Below are positions 50,104-61,335 of a DNA stretch of 64,000 bases, in pieces. The position numbers and the translations under genes were made by a program. The notes under the pieces are model-generated. The model did not search any database, had not been told where the DNA came from, and saw only the letters and a program-made list of their open reading frames with translations. The first letter of the stretch is position 1, and each line of letters begins with the position of its first letter. This DNA comes from Oxyruncus cristatus (Eukaryota > Chordata > Aves > Passeriformes > Cotingidae): contig VXAY01002047.1 of assembly GCA_013399855.1 (NCBI GenBank), positions 62,001 to 126,000 of the forward strand, read 5' to 3'.

Positions 50104-53100
50104 ACTGACTACTAGGCATTACCTGTAAACAGCCCTACTTCTGATTAGACCTAATCAAAGTGAGCAGGAAGGGTTTGATTAAAACGAGCCAATTCTTCTT
50201 GGCTTGTGTTAATCCAGCCATGAGCCTAATTAATGCCTGTCACTCTGAAGCAAATAATCCCCCCTCCCTTTAGTATGATGACTAACACGGTGGTGACTTG
50301 TCATTTTCATACACATGAATTTGTCTGTTCTCCTGAGAAATCTCTTTGTGCTTATACAAGTCATGTGTGACTTGAGCAAGGTCTCTGGTACATGGGACAG
50401 ACACATTCTGGAGGCATTTGTCACCTCTGGCTCCTCAAGGAGGCTTTGCACAGCTTTGGCAGTGTCTAGTACTGCAGTTTTTTATGTAAGGAGAACCCAA
50501 CTGTCCTGATCTTTCAGCAAAAGATAATTGGTCTGGGTGATCCTGTCGTAATTTTAGAAACTTTCTCTCCCAAGTTTTTCCACAGAAATAAGATCCTTCA
50601 GGACCAGGTAGTCTCCCAGGCAGTAAGTGTTTTTCTCATTGCTCTGAAATCATAGCTGATGTGAGGGTGTGTGCAGGAGATAAATGTGTGCAGGACCAGA
50701 GGTGACATTAGGTATTTCCTGAGGGGCCTGAAATATCACTAGAGATATTGAATATCACATGCTGTTCCTCTCACATACTTTACTCAAATCTGCTTTATGC
50801 TATCTTGCAATATATATCAAGGTGTTGGGGAAAAGAATTGAAGCTTTGTGTTAAAAAAAAAAGGAAAACCTCCCAGAAGACCAAAATGTTTCTGAGCAAG
50901 TTCTATCTGGTGAGTGGAAAACCGATATGAATCTGGAATTGGTGGAGGTGAAGAAACTAGTTGTATCTAGGAGGAGCCTGCACAAAACACCCAAGTTTGG
51001 ACAGCTTGAATATGCCCTGCTGTGTAATGTTGGGGTATTTGGCATAAGAGAACCTGCTCCCTTGAAATTCAGTTTGCAAAGGAACTTCCTGTGTTGTGGC
51101 TAATGGCCTTCCCTGTCCTTCCCACCTGACCCAGATAATCCAGTCCGATGTGGTGATGGAGATGTGCTGTGTGTCCTGCATGAGGCAGAGCTGGCTTAGC
51201 TTGCAGCCCTTTTCCTAAGAGTTCACATCTTCTTCACTCCAATCCTAACCTTACCTCCCAGTACATTGTCTTAATTCCCTCTGACTTTTGCCAGTAAGCA
51301 AAGAACAAAACACAAGGAATAAGTAGATCCAATGAGAAGTTTGACTCCTATTTTTCTTGGTAATTTGTATATTTTCTCACCATGTTCTGTATAAAACATC
51401 TCCCCAGACAGGGTGATGTGGGACACCATTACCTGTCAGTACCATTTCAGCCCAGCTTTGTTTTTGTCAAAAGGCCATAGTTAGTGACAATAGCTGGCAT
51501 TTTTGCGGTGTTTGGTATTTGAAAAACCACCCTGGAACTAATTTTTTTCTCTTTGAGACATCAATGGAAAGGTCTAAAATAGAGAAAGTTGGTTCATTTG
51601 GGGAAGGATCCCCAAATATTCATTTTTCCTTTACCCAACAATTTCTTTCTAGGAGACAAAGGCAGAAGGAGATGCACTGCCATTCCTGCATTACAGCAGG
51701 TTCCCTTTGCATGCCTTGTCTTCTAAACGTATCCTTATTTTTGTGATCACAGATTGGAAGTGAAGCATGTGCCTGTCTGCTTGTTTTGAGGTACAGTCTT
51801 CCTCAGGAAGATCTGACTTTGCAAATACCTAATTACACCACAATGTGGTTTTTCAGAGTCAAGGAATATGCTTCAATCTGTCTGGTTTGGGGTGGTTTTT
51901 GGTTTGGTTTTTTTTTTTTTTTTGGTAATCAGATTCCTATCCTATAGAAAACAGCTGTGATACCTGCGTATGCTTTGCTCGATGAATAATTCAAATCGAG
52001 GTCTGATTTAAAGCCTGCAGCACTTAGCACTAGTCAACAGAATAATTATGTGATTGGTGCTGAGAGGAACTAGCATCTATATTAAAGGGGGAGAGGAGCC
52101 TATTCTAGAACTTAGATGAGCAAGTTAATTAGTCCTGCCTCTGCCACCAATGACCTTTGGTGACCTTGTGGTAAAGCTTTTGACTGTTACATTGATGTGT
52201 AGGTGTTGAAAACATGGTATTGTCTCAGAGAATCCCCAAAGCCTTGTAAGGTTTATCTTATTGAAGTTTGTGGTGCTTTCAGCTCTGGCATATATTAGCA
52301 GGTGGTATTTCTAATGCTAATTGTAAAATGTAACTTTTAAAGAATTTTAAACACAGACTTTTTTGAGGGAATGGCTAGAAATAGCAGTATGAAAGCAAAA
52401 GCTCAAAGTTTTTTCACTTTCTGGAAGTACCAGAGTCGATGAGTTTTTAAACACACCAATTTTAATGAAAAAATCCAATTCTTGCTAAGCTCTGCTATTG
52501 GTCTCTAAGGCTATTGCTGTTTGTAATGGATTAGGAGAACAATGTCACTGAACTAAATTCCTCTTTAATATGCCACAATTGAAAGAATGATAAGAAGACT
52601 TCCACATTTCAGAAAGCTTTTTGCTCGTAATAACTTTAATAACTTTAAATTAAGTTATGGCTTTATATTAAAATGTATAAATTTATGAGGTTCCCACATC
52701 ACGAAGTAGTGCAAAAACCATTTGAATGACTTTGCTGTGCTGATGGATTGAGCACAAGATGAACACTGGCCTATTGCTAAAAAGGTGAATCCTATTAAAA
52801 TGACTTTTAATAAGCTTTTAAAATGGTTGCTCTTTTGCTATTTGCATAATTAAAATGGGGGGAAAGCTACTCAGATCAGTAAAGAAAGAAAAACCTTTGG
52901 GCCTCACACCACTTTCTCTAGTTTTGTTTCATTTGCAAAGTTGAAATTTGCAGGTACAGCTGTCATAAATTTTAAGTTAAAAGGCAATGCAAGTTGTATT
53001 GCCTTCCAAGAGGGCAAAATCCTGCTTTTCCTATTTTGGATTATTTTTTTTAACCTGCCTTTCTATCTCTGTTTTGTACATGCAAAGAGTATTTCCCTTC

Positions 53101-56100
53101 TCTAAATCTTATTCCTGAGTGTGTTTAGTCTGAACAACCAAACACTACTGATGTGTGAGTTGCCCATTTTACATCCCTCTTACAGTTCCAGGGTCCTATG
53201 CCCTCACACAGATGTTTACAAATGTATAATTAGGATATTTTCCAGCAAACCAGCAGCATAGCAGGTTGGATGCTATTAGTGAAATGAAACTCCAAAGTGC
53301 ATTTTGGAAGAACACTGATTTCCAGGGTAAATAATCCAGAACAAATGGCCAGAGTTTTGAAAGGCTAACGAATGAAAATGAGTAATAAAACTGAGCCTTT
53401 TGGAATATTTTAGCAGTTAACTAGTTTTTTCTTTCCAAGATAATCATGCAAACCTAGTAGCTGTAACGTGGTGCACAGGGACAATGATTTAGTTGCTATC
53501 AGTAGTAAGCAAATCAGCACATTAAATTGTATAAAATTTGGACATGTTTCTATGAAGGCAGCCTGAGCTTGCCAGTCCTTGCTAAGAAATTTTTTTTCAA
53601 GGAACACATCAAAAGATACCAGAGCGCTTCCCACCTAGTTTTAGCTCAGCACAAATAATGCTGGTCTGTAAATTGAGAAAAATTGTATCTGCTGCTGGAA
53701 ATGGATTTAATATGAAAGCTTTGAAAACAGCTTTTCTCCTGCCAACCAAGTTCCAACAGAAGGGATCCTTTCATCTAGCCTTGCTCCCACTCCAGCTGCT
53801 TGCAGTGGCCTGCTGGGTTAAAATGTTGAATCCCCTCTGGATCTCTAAGAAAGTCTTCTTTCTGTCATTTCTGGCGCTTGGTGTTTCTGTGCTGCTCCTC
53901 TCCCAGCTTGCTGTGACCCTCATCCTCTCCGTGTCCCATCCGAATTTGGGAAGCGTTGGTAGGGAGCTCTCATCCTTTTTTCTGTCGCTTTCTTCATTGC
54001 CCACATTGCAGCCAACAGGACAGAGCAACCTTCCCCTGGGTTGTCCAGCCGCAGCTCTTTCATCGAAACATACGCTTGTGATGTGTGCAAACACTTCTGC
54101 TATCAGTCAGTGTTCCTCTCACTACGGGACATCACTCCCAGCCAGCATCTTTGGGCAGAGCAGCCTGTATTTCAATGAAGCAACAGCTTCTTTGTGTCAA
54201 GGGCACAGCAGCTCTGGGCTATCTTAGCACATCATCATTGCAAACAAGGGCAAATGCAGATCTGGGTTTTAGAAGTGGGCTAATTTGCTCTGAGGTGGTT
54301 GTTGAAGAGCACATAATGCCAAGCCATATGTCAGGAAACCTTCATACAAAATTAATTCCATCATTATCCGGTAAAGTCTGCTTGTTACCATTTTCCCAAG
54401 GATCTTTTTCGTATTCAAAGGATCTGTGATATTCACTGAGCAACTCTGGGGCACAGATCTGGGACAAAAAGTGTGCCTGCTGTTCCTAGTGTTTTCCTGT
54501 CACATAAATGTGTGCTTAGAGCAGAGGGATTTTTTTTTTTTTACTCTGCCATTAGAGCTATCATGCCAAAACAATGAGTAATGGCTTTACAGGAAAAGCA
54601 TGACAGTCAATTATCTGGCCATCCATACCAAGGTGAATGCAATAGGTCTTGTAATATGTCCAGTGAGATATTTTGGTACCTTTGATCCTTCGGTAACCAT
54701 AAACTGGAATTACTGCAGGAACTTTTCAGCACAGTGCTAAAATTCTAACAGGATGCCATCTTTTACATTTGATTTTCTACCATAGTCATCCTTCAGGCAT
54801 TACTGGTTTGGGACTTTTTCTAAAGAACCCTACTTTGAGGACTATTTATGATAAATGTTGATATGACATCTGTTGCTCACTTTAAATTACCTCTTAGTCT
54901 GTTGGAATTCATCTTGAAGGCACTTTTGTAACAATTTTTTTTTTCACGAACATTAATACAACCTGTGGCAGATCTGAATAAAAAAGAAAATTCACCATTC
55001 CTGCCAAGAGAATAGTTTATGTTCCAGCAGCTTTTTTTTTTTTTTTGCCTTTTTTTTTCATTTTCCTACTTTCTGTGATATTAATACAGATGGTTTCCAA
55101 AGTACCTAAAAAGATAACAGGTTGTTACAGTTTGGAGGAAGTCACCTTGGGAAGCAAGTGAATCATTAGGACAGTTTCCTGAACAAACCACTTCCATGAC
55201 CCCAGAGCTGATGCATTCAAATAACTAAACCTTGTGTTCATCAGAGGAGAATGTGCTTCTCTGTCTTGCAGATACAGTTCCCACTGAATCCCAGAGTAGT
55301 GAATAATTTCATGAGTTACATCTTTCTGTGGTCAGTCTGTAGCAGAGCAAAGGAGTTTATCCCTGTGCTCCAGATGAGATTTCCTTTACAGCTGTTTGGG
55401 TGACGTAGGGTATTTTTTTAGCACCTGTCTGATCAAACATTTTACCTAGGGTGTTTTGTGCAAAAGATATAAATATGACTTATTAAATCATGCTAAATGT
55501 GACAGAAGCTTAATCAGGTTTGTGAAAACTAACTGTGTTAATGTACACCTGCCACAGTTTATGTGAGTACAAATGACTGCTAGTGGCACAGAGGTTGGTG
55601 AATATTAACTTCTGGGAAGGGGAGGAAGTATCTTACACATGCTTCTCATGTCTAAGACTTAAAAAACAAAAAAGAAATTTCGAGGGCAGCTCAGAGGGAT
55701 GCTGGTAGGTTCTGAGATAATATGGAAGTCATGCAATCTTTCTGCAGATGGCCTTGATCAAAACAAATCCCATTTGGGGATTGTGGAGGCTTCATGAGGG
55801 AAAGATTTTTGAAGCCCTTTTGTGTAATTCCTGCAGAATGGATTTGGGGTTTGCACCTGCTGTGGTGTTTGGTAATGCTAGACGACATTATATAAGTGGG
55901 TCATGATTAGCAGAAAGCATTACATGACTGCAGAATAAACCAGAAAGCATCACACAGGCACAGAACAGAAGAGTTGCAAAGCTGGGCAGAGGAAGAAAGT
56001 GAAAAATACTTATTTTCTGCTTTTACTGAGCTCAGTACAGACATTTCAGTAGACCTGTATGAATGGATTTAAATGCTGATGTTTGTTAAAAGGGCTATTC

Positions 56101-56232
56101 ACAGCCCATGGCGATCTTGCTTCTTTTATTATTTTTTTCGGGTTTTTTACACTGGTGGTCATTTAATTCTTCAAAGTGATTGTATCAATTTGATCAAGTA
56201 AACTTCACAACATTTTGCATTTCCTTCCGTAG

Positions 56233-56391
56233 AAATACCTCAGGAGCTTTTTCTCTGCCATGCTGAAATCTCCATCATCTCCACTGCACATCGATAAGGT
56301 GGGGCTGACTCTGTCCAAATACACCATCTGCGAGTTCTCACCCTTCTTCAGGAAAGGCGTTTTTGACTACAGCAGCCACGGGACCAGCTGA
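56233..56391 (+). CDS. KIF16B: KIF16B last coding exon, end of PX domain
   Basis: The acceptor is TAG at 56230-56232 and the stop is TGA at 56389-56391. The exon encodes 52 residues, KYLRSFFSAMLKSPSSPLHI, then DKVGLTLSKYTICEFSPFF and RKGVFDYSSHGTS. KYLRSFF-AML is the last conserved PX helix. The closing FDYSSHG is the characteristic KIF16B C-terminus. The frame continues exactly from the previous exon, so the PX-ending isoform is complete at its 3' end. The exon sits 15.4 kb from its upstream partner, which makes this transcript dependent on removing two very long introns. Confidence 0.97.
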   Translation, partial: KYLRSFFSAMLKSPSSPLHIDKVGLTLSKYTICEFSPFFRKGVFDYSSHGTS

Positions 56392-57720
56392 TTTTTGGGC
56401 CAGGATCCTTGCTGGAGAAATGCAGTTGGAGTGGTGCCTTCCCTTTTGTGGCGCGAGAGGAATGAGACGAAGGACAAAAAGCTGTTTTCCTCCATACCTG
56501 AAAAGTTGCATCCAAACAAAAACAAATAGAGAGACAGCTACGCCCCAGCACTATCCCATGTCCTTTACCAGCTCTTCTATTAGTGCCTACATTTTCCTGG
56601 CATGGGGTATACAGACATTTTGGTATGAGTTGTTCTGTTAACACAGGACAAAGATTCTGACTCTCCTGATGAGTTTGGATCTCCTCCTTGGCAGGAGTGC
56701 TTCAATCCCATTTGCTGAGACAGTTTGTTCTGGTAGTTTGAGAGCATCTCGTGTTTACCATGGCAGTGTGTCACGCTGACAGAGGGTTTCTGAGCAGCCT
56801 CTTGTATTCTGTCCAAGCTGTTCCTTAAAGAACAGTTCCTCTTTTGTGTTTTTACAGCATTCTATCATGTTTAAGATAATGCTCACACTCTGCTGTTGTT
56901 TCAATTTCTTTTCCCCTTTCAGATACACATTTTAACTATTTGACTGTATAATTGTATAGTTTTCCTGAGAAGAATTGAAGGGCCTGGGTAACTGGAATGT
57001 TTACAAAAATGTATGTAGCAGAAAGAATATAATTTAAACCCTGTCAAAGTCTTCCAGACTTGGTTGTTTGAGGCAGAATGAAATCACTCACCATTAATGA
57101 AGAAGCAGAGGAAGCAATAGTTATTGAAGAACATGGTCAGCATGTTTTGAGATTTCCTAATTACTCAGACTGGTAAGTGGAAACTCTGCACTGTACAGAA
57201 CTCATAGTTATGCATAAAGCTTATGCAAAGTGCTATATATAATTTTTTTAAATAGCTTCCTCACAATAGCTGTAAAATCCAAATTTTATTTGCATTAGTT
57301 AAAATTTGCAGGATTTGACTATTAGTACTTTAAAATTACTCAGGACTCATTCAGACTTGCACATGTATATATAGATAGAATTCATTTTATAATTGCTGCA
57401 GAATCAAAAATATCTATACACTGTGACTGGAATTGAGTATATGTACAGGTTAATATATAATTGGTTGTATAAAAATCAGGATTGAATGACTTCTAGCTAT
57501 TAAAATGCATGATGAAAAGCAAGTTTCATGTGCTGTTTGTTCAGAGTGTGAAGCATTGTTTCTGAGTTGCCTTCACTGACCACTGGTAGGTTGTGGTAAT
57601 CAAATTATTTCATGTTACAGAAAAGTATCATTAAAACCTAAAGTAACAACACTGGTGACATTTTTATTTCATGACCTAATTAGAGGAACAGTAATGTTTT
57701 ACATTTAATGAGGTACATCC
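56392..57720 (+). other. KIF16B: KIF16B 3' UTR and proximal downstream sequence
   Basis: This is non-coding sequence after the stop. I see no AATAAA before the CR1 at 57.7 kb. The best candidate is ATTAAA at 57630-57635. The next AATAAA hexamers are at 57850, inside the CR1, and 58660. The true 3' end is therefore unclear from sequence alone. Confidence 0.6.
57630..57635 (+). promoter_or_regulatory. Candidate poly(A) signal ATTAAA for the PX transcript
   Basis: ATTAAA lies 1.24 kb past the stop codon, with a T-rich stretch (GACATTTTTATTTC) some 25 nt downstream. It is only a candidate. Confidence 0.35.
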
Positions 57721-58376
57721 ACAGTCCTGAGGGAACTGGCCAAGGAAGTGTCTAAGCCACTATCCATCATGTTTGAGAAGTCATGGCAGTCCAGTGAAGT
57801 TCCCACTGACTGGAAAAGGGGAAACATAACCCCCACTTTTAAAAAGGGAAATAAAGAAGACTCAGGAAACTACAGGCCAGTCAGTCTCACCTCAGCACCA
57901 AGTAAGATCATAGAGCAGATCCTCTTGGAACTGTGCTAAGGCACATAGTAAACAGTGAGGTGATTAGTGATGGCCAGTGGCTTCACTAAAGGCAAATCAT
58001 GCCTGACAAATTTGTTGGTGGGGAGAAGAGAGGTTCTGGGAGACCCTCTAGATCCCCTTCCACTACATACGGTGGCCTATGGGAAGGCTGGAGTGGGACT
58101 TTGCGCAAGAACATGCAGGGATAGGGGGAATGGCCTTAAGCTGTGTTTATTAGATAATAGGAAGAAATTCTGGTCTAGAAATTCTCACTTCTGGTGAGGC
58201 ACTGGCACAGATTGCCCAGAGAGGCTGTGGAGCACCCCATCCCTGGAAGGTGTTCAAGGCCAGGCTGGATGTGGCTCTGAGCAACCTGATCCAGAGGAAG
58301 GTGTCCCTGCCCATGGCAGGGGGTTGGAACTAGATGGTCTTTAAGGTCCCTTCCAAACCAGGCCATTCAATTATGA
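57721..58376 (+). mobile_element. CR1 LINE with a large internal deletion
   Basis: The left part encodes a diverged CR1 reverse-transcriptase N-terminal segment: [20 protein letters not shown], then [17 protein letters not shown] and NYRPVSLTS. Near 58018 the sequence jumps to the distal CR1 region (GAGAAGAGAGGTTCTGGGAG), skipping roughly 1 kb by comparison with the family layout. It then runs to the 3' tail (TGCCCATGGCAGGGGGTTGG, then GGTCCCTTCCA) at about 58376. It is non-functional. The open frames at 57748-57939 (+) and 58175-58366 (-) belong to it. Confidence 0.9.
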
Positions 58377-61109
58377 TGTTAAAAGATAACTGGATTCCAT
58401 TACTAAGCATAGGCTCCTACAATAAGAATCTCTAATTAAAAAAAAAAAAAAAAAATTAGAATGTATCATTTAAAATTTGAGAGTATTTTTTAAAATTTTG
58501 ATTCATTTCAGGGAAAACAAAATTTAGGGTAAAATTTCGAAACCACCAGAGGCCAATTATCAGGAGGGTAGGCTTTAAGGCCTTTGGATATGTCTGACAC
58601 CATCTGACCCCAGCTGACTTTGGCAACTTAATACCTTCAGCTGGGGAACTAAGCATTCCAATAAAACCTTTTGAGTCCCAGGTGGGTTTTTTCACCATGT
58701 CCTAGCCATTCCTGGACTCTCTTATGCCCTTCTGCACTGAAGTGCTAACTTTGCCTACATTTCATCACCAATAGAGACATGACTTCATGATCTTTGCTGT
58801 GCCCAGTGCCGTTACTGCACTTCTCCGAGCTCTCCCAGGCCCTTCTGTACACATACCATCCCCCTGACCAGGAGGCCATGTCTTTTCTTCCTTCCCCACC
58901 CGGCCATTTGGCTTTGCTTGTGCTTTCCAAACCAGAGAGTGGAGGTTGGACGCTTGCTGGATTCCTGGGGTGAGCTGAGTAACTGGAGTTTCGTGTTGCT
59001 GGACAGGTTAATGGAAGATTGGTAACTTCATGCGGCTGTATTTCTCTGATGCCCAAAGTGCTTCAGAGGCAGAAACTGGGGGTAATATCATTGGTTTTCA
59101 TATTCTACCCTAAATCTCACTTCAAAACCAGTGACTCTATTCTGTTCCTCCTGCTCCCTCTCCTACCTCACAGTAGTGCACAATGATAACGAATTAACAC
59201 CTCAGAGTCTTTAAAAAATGAATTTTACGTAACTGTAGAGCAATGTTTCCTGTGTACCACTTCTATCAAAAGACCTGGCAGGCCAAGAAATGGCAAACTG
59301 CTTTATCTGCTGCACAAACGCAGTTCCTGCAGGTGTCCTACGTGATGGTATGCCAAGCAAATGTTCATCATGCCATATGGCAAATGCTGGTCTGTGAGAA
59401 GGGCTGAGCAAACACCTTCCAGAGTCAAGTCCTGTGCTTCGTGTCACTTTGGATTTGGAGGGCCTGCTTAAGAAAAACACAACCAGACAGACAGTTAAGT
59501 CAAGTGAAAAATAGGAATATTCTTTTTTTTCTTTTCACTTTAATTTGAAGGAAGACTTGTACTGGCTTCCTGTCTACAGTACAAATTAATTCAGGGAGGA
59601 CCAGATGCTCTGATGGTGTAAACCTGCCAATAAGGTGGTTAATTTATGTTGGCTAGTTTATGCGGCCTGCAGCGTTAAACGTGTATGCTGCAAATAACAA
59701 AGTAAAGGCCGATTAATCACTCCATTTAAAGTGTCATCATGTTAAAAGCTACAGAATTGCCAGTGTAAGCATGCAATTAGGACCACAACCCCAGGCTACC
59801 AGCGTTTCCCACCTTCTTATCTTTCTGTCACTGGTATCCAGAGTTTAATCAATGATGGCAAGCTCAGACTAAGCTAAGAGGCATCTTTTAATAATTTCAT
59901 CAGTAAAAAATATGATCTTTATACAGTCTTTAAACCCAGACTTCCGTCAGAAGTTTTCCATAGAAGCTCAAATGCATTTTGAAATTATTAGCTGTTTTCA
60001 AGATGTTCCAATTGCATTTCTCTGAAAATATCCTCAGGCTCTAAAATTCTCCATGAATTTTATTTTCAAAATATTGTCACTTTCAAAAACATTGTGAAAG
60101 TTATTTCCAGGCCTGGTAAGGGTGTTTGTTTGGTTTTTTTCCAAGTGCCTCTGTAACTGGGGAAAGTCCTTATGTAAAACCTTAATTCCTGTATCAATTC
60201 TACATACATTTCAAGCAAAGTATGTATTTAAGTACTTTGCTTAATGGGACCATCAATTCTTACCCATGCAGCTGAAGTTATGCCTCCATTTAAGTCACTA
60301 AATCATATTGACTCATATCCTTGCTGACCCTACAGCAATTTTTCATCAATAGGATTGCACAAAAAAAGGCCAAAAAGCACACTGGAGATGGTGCTGGGCT
60401 TTTTTTTCCCCTGCAAAACAACATGATCAAAATGCAAAAAACCTTTGAGCAGTGCCTTCTTGTTGGTCTTGACCCTTCCACTCCTTTAACTGGAAGTGCT
60501 TTTCCTCTGAATATGCTGCTTCTTAGAGGCAAGAGGTGGAGCAGCCCTCAAAGCCCTGTTGCAAAATGTCTTCTGGCAGTCCCCTCACTCCCAGAGGTGA
60601 GAATAAGAAATAGGTTTCTATTAAACTGTGATAAATATTGAAATTTTATGTGCTGCATCTCACCAAAGTTCCGAAATTGGAAGAAATTAATTCTCTTTAA
60701 CTTAGAACAATTCTTATGTCCAACCCTGGATTTGTTTTCTCTGTATTTCATTAGATTCTGGGGGAAAAAATTATAATGTTTCATAAAGAAAAGAACAAAA
60801 ACTTGTTGGCTTCCAAACTCATCATGGGAAATAGAAGATGTTCCTTTGCAGAAGTCTTCATGAGCAGTTAAGATCTATCAAGTTCTACAGGCCCTGAGAT
60901 CCAATTAAAGGGTTGAAATCTGGATATATTTTCATGGCAGACCCATAAAGTGATTTTTTGACTTCCTGAGTCCTGCCACTTTATTTTTTTAAGTTGTTGT
61001 TTTATTATTTTAAATGTTTTATTATAATTGGTGCAGACCAGAATGCTGTTGTAGATTCAACTATTTTTTTTACAGTACAGTGAAAAAAAGCTGATTTGAA
61101 AAAATTAAA
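58377..61109. other. Intergenic sequence downstream of KIF16B
   Basis: A 17-base A-run (58439-58455) follows the CR1. No gene is recognised. I looked for exons of a convergent neighbour on the minus strand (MACROD2 lies beyond the KIF16B 3' end in mammals) and found none I could support. The open frame at 58745-59056 (-) has no domain features. Confidence 0.6.
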
Positions 61110-61335
61110 ATAATAGAATAGAATAGATCTTTAAGATCAATTCCGGCCATTAACCTGCCGATGCTTTGTTATCAATAAACATGCCCCAAGTGCCACATTC
61201 ACGTATGTTTTGAATGTTTCCAGGGATGTTGATTCCACTACTTCCCTGGGCAGCCTGTTCCAATGCCTTACCACACTTTCAGAGAAGAAATTTTCCTTAA
61301 TATCTAATATAAACCTCCCCTGCTGCAACTGGAAA
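61110..61335 (-). mobile_element. CR1 LINE 3' fragment, antisense
   Basis: The minus strand encodes the familiar CR1 tail peptide: [20 protein letters not shown], then [14 protein letters not shown]. On the plus strand it starts with AATAGAATAGAATAG and carries TTTCCAGGGATGTTGATTCC and CTGGGCAGCCTGTTCCAATG. It is a 5'-truncated, diverged copy. Confidence 0.88.

Larger units (their letters stand above)
40824..56232 (+). other. KIF16B: KIF16B last intron (15.4 kb)
   Basis: Donor GTAATG at 40824 and acceptor CCGTAG ending at 56232. It contains the 954-bp solo LTR at 43786-44739, an (ATCT)n/(ATTT)n microsatellite at 50071-50103, a small perfect stem-loop at 48287-48309, and T-runs near 47110, 51908, 54530 and 55031. 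The longest open frame (53658-54227, 189 codons) has no recognisable domain. From 52 to 56.2 kb nothing else was recognised. Confidence 0.85.

Noticed and set aside
53658..54227. 189-codon open frame on the + strand, the longest outside KIF16B and the repeats
   Set aside because: No recognisable domain, no supporting splice context, a dense antisense shadow frame, and an ordinary intron position. Its Leu/Ser-rich product looks like chance.
58745..59056. 103-codon minus-strand frame, considered as part of a convergent neighbour gene
   Set aside because: No recognisable homology or splice structure. I could not match it to MACROD2 or any other family.
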